A stretch of 64,000 nt of DNA from Flavobacterium arcticum. GTDB taxonomy: Bacteria > Bacteroidota > Bacteroidia > Flavobacteriales > Flavobacteriaceae. Made by a program: the position numbers and the translations under genes. The stretch's first letter is position 1; every line of letters starts with the position of its first letter. The stretch spans positions 2,857,001 through 2,921,000 of the forward strand of contig NZ_CP031188.1 in the NCBI RefSeq assembly GCF_003344925.1, given 5' to 3'. Positions 43,289 to 50,804 of this stretch are shown one piece after another. The notes under the pieces were generated by a model. That model was not told the origin of the DNA. It saw only the letters and a list, made by a program, of their open reading frames with translations, and searched no databases.

Positions 43289-43317
43289 TTTGGATATTTT
43301 CCTTATTTTTACATTTC
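43289..43317 (+). promoter_or_regulatory. Promoter of rmuC
   Basis: TTTG (43289-43292) and TACATTTC (43310-43317) are 17 nt apart, close to the TTTG-N17-23-TAnnTTTG consensus with one change in the last base. The start would be about 11 nt before the rmuC ATG at 43334. Confidence 0.5.
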
Positions 43318-43333
43318 AGCAAAAACTTCACTA

Positions 43334-44725
43334 ATGCCCGAAACCATTACTTTATTACTCGCCTTTATAATAGCCCTTGCAATAGGTGTTTTTATTGGTA
43401 AAATTGTTTTCTCTTCAAAATCTGATTCCGAGCGAAAAGTACTTGAAGAGCGCAACAATAGCCTTACTCAGCATATAGAACAACTAAAACAGCAATTTGT
43501 AAGCGAAAAACAAGTTATTGAAAAGCAAATGTTACAGCTACAAGAAGAACGCGAAAACCTGCGTACCGCAAAAGATGCACTATCGATACAGCTTACAAAA
43601 AAGGAAACGGACTTTGACAACCTGATGGAGCGCGTTAAAGAACAACGTGAGGAAACAGAAGAACTGCGCGAAAAATTTACTAAAGAGTTTGAAAACCTTG
43701 CCAATAAAATATTGGAAGAAAAATCGACTAAGTTTACCGAGCAAAATCGCGAGAATATTAAAAACATATTGTCGCCTTTACAGGAAAAAATACAGCTTTT
43801 TGAACGAAAAGTAGAAAGTACTCACAAAGAAAGTATTGACTACCATGCTGCACTACGTGAGCAAATACTTGGGCTTAGTAAAATGAATGAGCAGATGAGC
43901 CGCGAAACAATTAACCTTACCAAAGCATTAAAAGGCGACAGCAAAATGCAAGGAAACTGGGGCGAATTGATACTGGAACGAGTACTAGAAAAATCGGGGC
44001 TGGAAAAAGACCGCGAATATTTTGTACAACAAAGCCATACTACCGATGAGGGTACACGTGTACTACCCGATGTAGTGATAAACTTACCCGATGGCAAAAA
44101 AATGGTTGTAGATAGTAAGGTATCACTCGTGGCTTATGAACGTTATGTAAACGAAGAAGATGATCCGTTAAGAATAGTGCACCTAAAAGAACACGTAAAC
44201 TCTATAAAACGCCATATAGATCAATTGGGAGAAAAGAATTATCAAGACCTCTATAAAATGGAAAGCCCTGATTTTGTTTTACTTTTCATCCCTATAGAAT
44301 CGGCTTTTGCAAGCGCATTAAATGAAGATACGACTCTATACAATAAAGCTTTTGAACGTAATATTGTAATTGTAACACCTAGCACACTACTTGCTACCTT
44401 ACGTACTATAGACAGTATGTGGACAAATCAAAAACAGCAGGAAAATGCCTATGAAATTGCTAGACAGGCAGGTGCGTTATATGATAAATTTGTAGGTTTT
44501 ACTGACGATCTTATTATGGTAGGCAAACGTATGGACGAAGGCAAAAAAGCCTATGAAGGAGCTATGGGCAAACTAGTAAACGGACGTGGCAATATCGTAA
44601 CCAGTATAGGGAAATTGAAAAAAATGGGGGCTAAAGCTAAAAAATCGCTACCCGAAAACATAGTAACCCGAGCTATGCTAAGTGATGAAGAAAATACAGA
44701 AGACGATAATTTACTCAACCCGTAA
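43334..44725 (+). CDS. rmuC: DNA recombination protein RmuC
   Basis: RmuC limits inversions at short inverted repeats in bacteria. The protein has an N-terminal membrane segment (LLLAFIIALAIGVFIGKIVF), then a long coiled coil (about residues 35-175, Glu/Lys/Gln rich) and the conserved nuclease-like domain (GNWGELILERVLEKSGLE, LPDVVINLPDGKKMVVDSKVSL, about residues 205-260). The block ITPSTLLATLRTI-like (VTPSTLLATLRTIDSMW) is also present. The length of 463 is usual. It precedes a hotdog thioesterase gene by 9 nt and is likely co-transcribed. Confidence 0.92.
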   Translation: MPETITLLLAFIIALAIGVFIGKIVFSSKSDSERKVLEERNNSLTQHIEQLKQQFVSEKQVIEKQMLQLQEERENLRTAKDALSIQLTKKETDFDNLMERVKEQREETEELREKFTKEFENLANKILEEKSTKFTEQNRENIKNILSPLQEKIQLFERKVESTHKESIDYHAALREQILGLSKMNEQMSRETINLTKALKGDSKMQGNWGELILERVLEKSGLEKDREYFVQQSHTTDEGTRVLPDVVINLPDGKKMVVDSKVSLVAYERYVNEEDDPLRIVHLKEHVNSIKRHIDQLGEKNYQDLYKMESPDFVLLFIPIESAFASALNEDTTLYNKAFERNIVIVTPSTLLATLRTIDSMWTNQKQQENAYEIARQAGALYDKFVGFTDDLIMVGKRMDEGKKAYEGAMGKLVNGRGNIVTSIGKLKKMGAKAKKSLPENIVTRAMLSDEENTEDDNLLNP

Positions 44726-44734
44726 TATTTAAAA

Positions 44735-45280
44735 ATGAATAATAACTATAAAAAACTAACTACATCGCGAATAACAATATCCGAATTGATGTTACCCTCG
44801 CATACTAACTTTAGTGGTAAAATACACGGTGGGTACATCTTAGGCTTGATGGATCAAATCGCTTTCGCTTCAGCATCCAAATATTCGGGTAAATATTGTG
44901 TTACAGCGTCGGTAGATAAAGTAGATTTTTTAAACCCCATAGATGTAGGCGAACTAGTAACCATGAAAGCATCTGTAAATTATGTAGGCAATAGTTCTAT
45001 GGTAGTGGGCATACGAGTAACATCCGAGAATATCCAAACTGGTAAAATTAAGCATTGTAATTCTTCTTACTTTACTATGGTAGCCAAAGATGAAAATGGC
45101 ACTACTGTGAGTGTACCCCGTCCGCTTATAACATCTTTAGAAGAAGTCCGTCGTTTTCACAAAACATTAAAACGTATCAATTTCAGAAAACGTCACAATC
45201 AAAATCAAGAAAATTTCAACTATACTTCATCCGAAGCTTATGAAACATTAAAATCATTAAATGTAAAAGTTGACCTGTAA
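44735..45280 (+). CDS. Acyl-CoA thioesterase (hotdog fold)
   Basis: The 181-residue protein shows the hotdog thioesterase pattern: LPSHTNFSGKIHGGYILGLMDQIAFASASKYSG with the catalytic-loop H-G-G near residue 32, then VDKVDFLNPIDVGELVTMKASVNYVGNSSMVVGI. It should hydrolyse acyl-CoA, probably of medium or long chain. The C-terminal 45 residues are a charged extension (RFHKTLKRINFRKRHNQ). It follows rmuC with 9 nt between, and the first diheme gene starts 66 nt later with its own promoter. Confidence 0.88.
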   Translation: MNNNYKKLTTSRITISELMLPSHTNFSGKIHGGYILGLMDQIAFASASKYSGKYCVTASVDKVDFLNPIDVGELVTMKASVNYVGNSSMVVGIRVTSENIQTGKIKHCNSSYFTMVAKDENGTTVSVPRPLITSLEEVRRFHKTLKRINFRKRHNQNQENFNYTSSEAYETLKSLNVKVDL

Positions 45281-45317
45281 TAAACTATAATACTACAATG
45301 TAGTTGTTAAATTATTT

Positions 45318-45325
45318 TATATTTG
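45318..45325 (+). promoter_or_regulatory. -7 promoter box of first diheme gene
   Basis: TATATTTG, preceded by TTATTT, lies 20 nt before the ATG at 45346. The same TTTTATATTTGT string precedes the second copy at 46536. Confidence 0.6.
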
Positions 45326-45345
45326 TCTTTACTATATTATAATTT

Positions 45346-46443
45346 ATGAAACACAACTACTTTTTTAAGACACTTTTATTAGTTACACTTATAACTACAC
45401 TATACTCTTGTGGTTCGGATGATTCTGATACATATACAGAAATTATACCCGAAGAAGAATCGCCTGTAGTATTAGACCTCAACGCTGTGCCCTATGCTAG
45501 TCTATCTGAATATAATTTTTTTGAAGGTGAACTAAAAAACTTACAACCTGTATATAAAGTTATTCCTTATGATATTAATAGCAGTCTTTTTACTGACTAT
45601 GCAATTAAAAAGCGATTTATATGGATGCCAAAAGATGTACAAGCAAATTATACAACTGATAGAGAAGTACCTGTATTTCCTATAGGTACTGTACTCATAA
45701 AGAATTTTTATTATGATAATACTATTCCAAATAATACTACATATATAATAGAGACCCGATTAATGATAAAAAAAGCTGACGGGTGGGCTTTTGCTAATTA
45801 TGTATGGAATGATGAACAAACAGAAGCATTATTAAGTACTCAGCGTGAAACAATTCGTATGTCTTGGAATCAAAACGGTACAGCTATAACTACTAATTAC
45901 AAAACACCTTCTACAATAGATTGTGCCACCTGTCATACAATTAATAACGTCTATACACCTATAGGTGTAAAACCACAAAACCTCAACAAGATGTACACTT
46001 ATAATGATGGTACAAAGAACCAGTTGAGCAAATGGATAGAAGAAGATTATCTTGATACTAAGCCTACAACCATAAATAGCACTGTAGATTGGGCTGATGC
46101 TTCGCAATCACTTGAGCTAAGAGTACGCTCTTACCTTGACATTAACTGTGCTCACTGCCATAGCACAGGTACATCATGCGATTATACCCCTATGGAACTA
46201 TCCTTTTCACAATCAACAGTGCCCGAAAATCTTGGGATATGTAGAGAACCTATAGATTTTGTAACAGGCGATCAACAATATATTGTTTCAGGACAAGACA
46301 TACAAGGGTCATTAATGCATTTCAGGATGAATACTAATATTCAAAGTGAAATGATGCCACCTGTAGGACGCACAATAGTACACCAAGAAGGGGTTGAACT
46401 TATTGAAGAGTGGATTAATAGCGTCGAAACTACATGCCCGTAA
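45346..46443 (+). CDS. Diheme c-type cytochrome-like surface lipoprotein, copy 1
   Basis: The 365-residue protein has a lipobox (TTLYSC) followed by GSDDSD, an acidic tag that fits surface display. Two heme-binding CxxCH motifs are seen, CATCH with Cys193 and CAHCH with Cys268, in the usual distances of this family (HNE_0200/SO_2930-like diheme proteins). The block PYDINSSLFTDYAIKKRFIWMP sits upstream of the hemes and is typical of it. The C-terminal half carries GDQQYIVSGQDIQGSLMHFRM and a Met-rich MMPPVGRTIV stretch, where Met could be the second iron ligand. The neighbours suggest a surface redox chain. No catalytic role is known. Copy 2 lies 133 nt downstream. Confidence 0.82.
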   Translation: MKHNYFFKTLLLVTLITTLYSCGSDDSDTYTEIIPEEESPVVLDLNAVPYASLSEYNFFEGELKNLQPVYKVIPYDINSSLFTDYAIKKRFIWMPKDVQANYTTDREVPVFPIGTVLIKNFYYDNTIPNNTTYIIETRLMIKKADGWAFANYVWNDEQTEALLSTQRETIRMSWNQNGTAITTNYKTPSTIDCATCHTINNVYTPIGVKPQNLNKMYTYNDGTKNQLSKWIEEDYLDTKPTTINSTVDWADASQSLELRVRSYLDINCAHCHSTGTSCDYTPMELSFSQSTVPENLGICREPIDFVTGDQQYIVSGQDIQGSLMHFRMNTNIQSEMMPPVGRTIVHQEGVELIEEWINSVETTCP

Positions 46444-46535
46444 CTCACTAAAAATTAAACTATTAATTTAAACTATTCTCAAAATAACAAAAGAAACTTT
46501 ATATGTTAAAAAAAATAAAGTAGGGTTTTTTATTT

Positions 46536-46543
46536 TATATTTG
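46536..46543 (+). promoter_or_regulatory. -7 promoter box of second diheme gene
   Basis: TATATTTG occurs 33 nt before the ATG at 46577. The flanking TTTTATATTTGT matches that of copy 1, so the promoter seems to have been duplicated with the gene. Confidence 0.55.
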
Positions 46544-46576
46544 TTACTATTGAATATAAAATTGTAAGATTAATAC

Positions 46577-47674
46577 ATGAAAAAGCATAATTACTTAAAA
46601 ACTTTATTTTTTTTAACCCTTTTTTCAACATTAACTTCTTGCGGAACGGATGACGGTGATACTTATACCGAAATACTAGATCCTGTGTCGCCAGTAGTAG
46701 TAGATATTAGTGCCGTACCTTATACAAAGTTATCGGAATATAAATTTTATGAAGGCGACCTTAAAAATATGGAACCTGCTTATAAGGTATTACCATATGA
46801 CCTAAATAGTGCTCTTTTTACTGACTATGCTCACAAAAAAAGATTTATATGGATGCCCGAAGGCGAAAAAGCTACTTATAATGGAGATGAAACCATACTA
46901 GATTTCCCTACTAGAACAGTTATAATTAAAAATTTTTATTATGAAAATGTGCTACCCGATAATAGCACACGCATAATAGAAACAAGATTAATGATAAAAA
47001 AAGATAGTGGATGGATATTTGCCGATTATGTATGGAATGATGAACAAACAGAAGCCTATCTTGATCTTGAAGGAAGTTTTACAGATATAAGCTGGATAGA
47101 AAATGGAGTGGAAAAAAGCTCCACATACAGAATTCCTTCAGAATCAGAATGTCTTACTTGCCATAAAAACGGAAATGCTCCAATACCTATTGGACCTAAA
47201 CCGCAAAATATGAACAAGATGTTCAACTATAGTGATGGCACTGCCAATCAATTAAGTAAATGGATTGAGGAAGGCTACCTTCAAGATAATCTTCCTGCTG
47301 AAATAACCAGTACTATAGACTGGACAGATATTTCTCAGCCCTTAGAATTGAGAGTACGCTCATATATGGATATTAATTGTGCTCACTGCCATGCAGAAGG
47401 CGCTCATTGTGATTATATGCCAATGAGACTTGCATTTAGCGAAACAACTAAAGCTATTAATATGGGAGTATGTGTAGAACCATTTGAATTTATAAGCACA
47501 TCATATCCACATATAATAGCCAAACAAAAAATTGAAAACTCTGTAATGTACTACAGACTTAGTACCACTAACGAATCAGAACGTATGCCTATGCTAGGTA
47601 GATCTATAGTTCATGAAGAAGGACTTCAACTATTTGGAGATTGGATTAATAATATGGACGGGACTTGTCCATAA
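46577..47674 (+). CDS. Diheme c-type cytochrome-like surface lipoprotein, copy 2
   Basis: This is a tandem paralogue of the preceding gene and has exactly the same length (365 residues). The lipobox (TLTSC) is followed by GTDDGD. The heme motifs are CLTCH (Cys192) and CAHCH (Cys268), placed as in copy 1. Shared runs include LFTDYA, KKRFIWMP and YVWNDEQTEA. The C-terminal Met region differs (ERMPMLGRSIV in place of EMMPPVGRTIV). The two copies have clearly diverged but keep all heme ligands, so both are likely functional. It is followed by a 7-bladed FG-GAP protein gene after 42 nt. Confidence 0.82.
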   Translation: MKKHNYLKTLFFLTLFSTLTSCGTDDGDTYTEILDPVSPVVVDISAVPYTKLSEYKFYEGDLKNMEPAYKVLPYDLNSALFTDYAHKKRFIWMPEGEKATYNGDETILDFPTRTVIIKNFYYENVLPDNSTRIIETRLMIKKDSGWIFADYVWNDEQTEAYLDLEGSFTDISWIENGVEKSSTYRIPSESECLTCHKNGNAPIPIGPKPQNMNKMFNYSDGTANQLSKWIEEGYLQDNLPAEITSTIDWTDISQPLELRVRSYMDINCAHCHAEGAHCDYMPMRLAFSETTKAINMGVCVEPFEFISTSYPHIIAKQKIENSVMYYRLSTTNESERMPMLGRSIVHEEGLQLFGDWINNMDGTCP

Positions 47675-47716
47675 AAAATAAAATTAACTAACAGCTAAAA
47701 TTAACCCTAACTAATT

Positions 47717-49729
47717 ATGAAAAAAATATTTACTTTATTAATTACAGGATTGGGCATAGTAAACCTTACTGCCCAAAACACTTGTGCAACTGCACAGCCA
47801 GCAACAATAGGTATAAACAATGTATCTTATGCTGATGGAAGCGAGGTACCGTTACCCATATGTATAGGTGGTACTAATAATGAGGTTACAAAGGGCGCAT
47901 GGTATACTTATAGTAGCACAGAGATACTTAATATTACAATAAGTACTGATCCTGAAGGTTTCCCTATATTAGACACCCGTGTACATATATACACAGGAGA
48001 TTGTGACAACCTTATATGTGAAGCTGGAGATGACGATAGTGGCGAAGGCTACTCATCTGTAGTAGAATTTACCGCACAACCTGATGTACTTTATTATATT
48101 TCTTTTGATAATTACTGGGACAGCAATGATTTTGTTTTTGAAGTTGAAGAATCAGAGTATATTGCTCCTATGTTTGAAGCTGTAAGCCTAGAAGGTATTA
48201 CAGGGCAATACATTATGTGCGTTGCAGACATGAATGGCGACTATCTTGATGATATTGCCGTACCTGGATCAGGATCTATAACTATGTTATACCAAAATAC
48301 TGATGGCACTTTTAATGGGAATCTAGTAGGTGCTGATAACACACCATACATGCCAGGCTGGAGTCTTGCTGCTGGAGATTATGACGGAAATGGTTATAAT
48401 GACCTATTATATGGCTCAGGTAGCGGTGCAACAATAATGCTTGCTAATGAAGACGGTAGTGCTTATACAGCCATGATATCGCCTCAATCTATATTTTCAC
48501 AACGTACAAACTTTGTTGATCTTAACAACGATGGTAATCTAGATGCCTTTGTATGTCATGATGTAGAGCCTAATGTATATTTTTTAAATGATGGTGACAG
48601 TAGTTTTGAATTTATTCAAGGCGGAATTGGCGATTATATTACAGGAGGAAACTATGGTTCTATATGGGTAGATTATGACAATGATGGCGACCCTGACTTG
48701 TTTATTGCAAAATGTAGAGGTGGTGGTGATGACGCTGGTATAAACGAATTACATAGAAATGATGGTGACGGAGTATTTACCAATGTAAGTATCGAAGCTG
48801 GTATGGCAGATATTGTACAAACATGGTCAACAGCTTTTGGTGATTTTGATAACGATGGTGATATGGATGCTATGGTAGGAGCTAACTCTACTTCTCATGG
48901 TACACATAAGTTAATGATTAATAACAACGATGGCACTTTTAGTGACTCGACAGAAGGTTCTGGTTTTGATACATTTAATCAATATGGTAGAGAACATATT
49001 ACACATGACTTTAATAATGATGGTTTTCTAGACGTAATGGGTGGAGGCACTTTTATAATGTTTAATAACGGAGATATGACTTTTACACCCGTTAATACTG
49101 GTAGTGCAGTAGTAGGAGCTATAGGTGACCTTAATGATGATGGTTTTCTTGATATCTTAAATGGTAATAAAATCATGATGAATGGTGGTAACGATAATAA
49201 CTGGCTAAAAATACACCTAGAAGGAACAGATAGTAATAAAAACGGTATAGGTGCACGTGTAGAAATTTACGGAAGTGGTGATGTTTGGCAAAAGCAAATT
49301 CGTGATGTGCGTAGTGGTGACGGTTTCCGTTATATGAGTTCGCTTAATACTCATTTCGGGCTTGGGCAAACTGATGAAATAGACCAAGTTGTTATAAAAT
49401 GGCCTTCTGGAATTATCGATATTATTGAAAACCCAACTATTAATGAGTCTTTAATGGTAGTAGAAGGTTCTACGCTTGGCATAAACAATGTGAGTAGCAC
49501 AATATTTAATATATACCCTAACCCTGTAAAAGATGTAATACAGTTTAGTACAAATGAAAATATATCAATAACCAATGCTTATGTTTATGATATCTCTGGA
49601 AGACTGATAACTACACAGGCTGTATCTACTACAAGCATACCTGTACAACACCTATCGGCAGGTACTTATATATTAATACTTAAAGATGCAAGTGGCAAAC
49701 ATTACTCATCGAAAATCGTTAAAGAATAA
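47717..49729 (+). CDS. FG-GAP / UnbV surface protein with T9SS type A tail
   Basis: A signal peptide (ending LTAQ, about residue 19) is followed by a beta-rich N-terminal domain (CATAQPATIGINN, about residues 20-150, PPC-like). A propeller of seven calcium-loop blades comes next, each marked by a D-x-D/N-x-D/N-G-x-x-D element (for example DLNNDGNLD, DYDNDGDPD, DFDNDGDMD and DFNNDGFLD). An ASPIC/UnbV domain follows near residues 490-590 (NWLKIHLEGTDSN, GQTDEIDQVVIKWPSG). The type A T9SS tail is IFNIYPNPVKDVIQF to HYSSKIVKE. The protein probably sits on the cell surface. The family often accompanies cytochrome genes and oxidoreductases, but a role in electron transfer here is inferred. Confidence 0.85.
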   Translation: MKKIFTLLITGLGIVNLTAQNTCATAQPATIGINNVSYADGSEVPLPICIGGTNNEVTKGAWYTYSSTEILNITISTDPEGFPILDTRVHIYTGDCDNLICEAGDDDSGEGYSSVVEFTAQPDVLYYISFDNYWDSNDFVFEVEESEYIAPMFEAVSLEGITGQYIMCVADMNGDYLDDIAVPGSGSITMLYQNTDGTFNGNLVGADNTPYMPGWSLAAGDYDGNGYNDLLYGSGSGATIMLANEDGSAYTAMISPQSIFSQRTNFVDLNNDGNLDAFVCHDVEPNVYFLNDGDSSFEFIQGGIGDYITGGNYGSIWVDYDNDGDPDLFIAKCRGGGDDAGINELHRNDGDGVFTNVSIEAGMADIVQTWSTAFGDFDNDGDMDAMVGANSTSHGTHKLMINNNDGTFSDSTEGSGFDTFNQYGREHITHDFNNDGFLDVMGGGTFIMFNNGDMTFTPVNTGSAVVGAIGDLNDDGFLDILNGNKIMMNGGNDNNWLKIHLEGTDSNKNGIGARVEIYGSGDVWQKQIRDVRSGDGFRYMSSLNTHFGLGQTDEIDQVVIKWPSGIIDIIENPTINESLMVVEGSTLGINNVSSTIFNIYPNPVKDVIQFSTNENISITNAYVYDISGRLITTQAVSTTSIPVQHLSAGTYILILKDASGKHYSSKIVKE

Positions 49730-49786
49730 ACAACTTGATTTAATATTAATAAACTACAGTTTCTTGCTTTATTAATTAATAAACAA

Positions 49787-49819
49787 AAAGCCTGCTCTTA
49801 ATAATTAAGAGCAGGCTTT
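49787..49819. terminator. Bidirectional terminator
   Basis: AAAGCCTGCTCTTAAT and ATTAAGAGCAGGCTTT form a 16-bp stem with a single-base loop. It ends the UnbV gene and the convergent cupredoxin gene. Confidence 0.82.
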
Positions 49820-49839
49820 CTTTCAAAAAACACATCCAT

Positions 49840-50415
49840 TTATTTTTTTACAATCGTAATATTTTTTAATGCTCCTGCACTATTTACTGTAACAATATAA
49901 GTACCTGCATTAAAAGAGTCCATATATAACTTTACAGTAGAAGTATCAGCAGTATTAGTCATAATAACTCTTCCTGTCATATCATAAACAGTAACTTTGT
50001 TTATAACGCTACCAGAAGTTATCGTTAAAACATCAGTAACAGGGTTAGGATAATAGCTAAAATCAATAAGCTTATCATCTATTATTGCAGCAACACTTTG
50101 TACTGTAATAGTACCTTGCATTGTAGGGTGAAAAGAACAAGCATAGTCAGTACTCCCCTCATTTGTAAAAGTATGAGAATACTCTTCACCATTTCCTGTA
50201 ATTGTACCGCTATCAAAAGATTCAGCACCACCTGATTGACTTGTTACAGTATGAGGTGATGCATCTCCCCATATCCATTTAACAGTATCTCCAGAGTCGA
50301 TAGTCATTGTTGCCTCGGCAGAAGGCACTCCCATAAACCAGCTTATCATATGTGTAGTTTGTGCATTAACACTTGTAGCTACTAATGCTACTACTAATAG
50401 TAATTTTGTTTTCAT
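49840..50415 (-). CDS. Cupredoxin (plastocyanin/amicyanin type) with T9SS type A tail
   Basis: The 191-residue protein has a signal peptide ending VNAQ (residue 19). The blue-copper domain spans about residues 22-108. The ligands are His55 (in SPHTV), Cys93, His96 and Met99 in CSFHPTM. The Cys-x2-His-x2-Met spacing is that of amicyanin. A T9SS type A sorting domain (YYPNPVTDVLTI, ITIVKK at the end) follows from residue 120. A copper electron carrier attached to the cell surface is unusual. It converges on the UnbV gene and lies close to two diheme lipoproteins, which suggests a shared surface redox path. Confidence 0.85.
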   Translation of the reverse strand: MKTKLLLVVALVATSVNAQTTHMISWFMGVPSAEATMTIDSGDTVKWIWGDASPHTVTSQSGGAESFDSGTITGNGEEYSHTFTNEGSTDYACSFHPTMQGTITVQSVAAIIDDKLIDFSYYPNPVTDVLTITSGSVINKVTVYDMTGRVIMTNTADTSTVKLYMDSFNAGTYIVTVNSAGALKNITIVKK

Positions 50416-50615
50416 AACAGTTATTTTAATTGATTATACTATACAAAGTAATTGTATAAATAAATATAAAAGAGTAGTTATTTAGAATTGGAGTACTATC
50501 AATTAGTATTCGCGAGGTATAAACCAGTATTTGTTTTTAGAGATACTTTAGGTAATTGAATAAACCTTGTTAAAGCAAAGTATCCATTATACTACTAACT
50601 CTCGATATTATATAA

Positions 50616-50756
50616 AATCAGTACACTAAATTTACTGGAAAAATAGTGGCAACAGGTACTATTGCAACTAATGAAATAGCTATTGATAAACTATCTAACG
50701 GGATCTATATTTTAAAAATAGGAGAAAGAAAATCGATTAAGTTTATTAAAGAATAA
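50616..50756 (+). pseudogene. Remnant of a T9SS type A sorting domain
   Basis: A short plus-strand open stretch without a plausible start codon reads KFTGKIVATGTIATNE followed by IAIDKLSNGIYILKIGERKS, and ends SIKFIKE then TAA. This is the last half of a T9SS type A tail (D-x-x-G-K-x-V, L-x-x-G-x-Y-x-L-K). A TAA stop in frame just upstream (about 50610) means the rest of the gene is gone. It is probably the relic of a former T9SS gene near the UnbV and cupredoxin genes. Confidence 0.6.
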
Positions 50757-50772
50757 CTCCTGAAATTATAAA

Positions 50773-50804
50773 AATAAAAAAGCCCCGAAAGGGGCTTTTT
50801 TATT
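50773..50804 (-). terminator. Terminator after carB
   Basis: AAAAAAGCCCC and GGGGCTTTTTT pair around a GAAA loop. The hairpin lies directly next to the carB stop codon, read on the minus strand. Confidence 0.87.

Larger units (their letters stand above)
50416..50804. other. Intergenic region with a decayed T9SS-tail fragment
   Basis: Of this 390-base gap, bases 50616-50756 hold the T9SS-tail remnant listed separately, and 50773-50804 holds the carB terminator. The first 200 bases show no recognisable domain in any frame and no conserved promoter. Confidence 0.55.
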
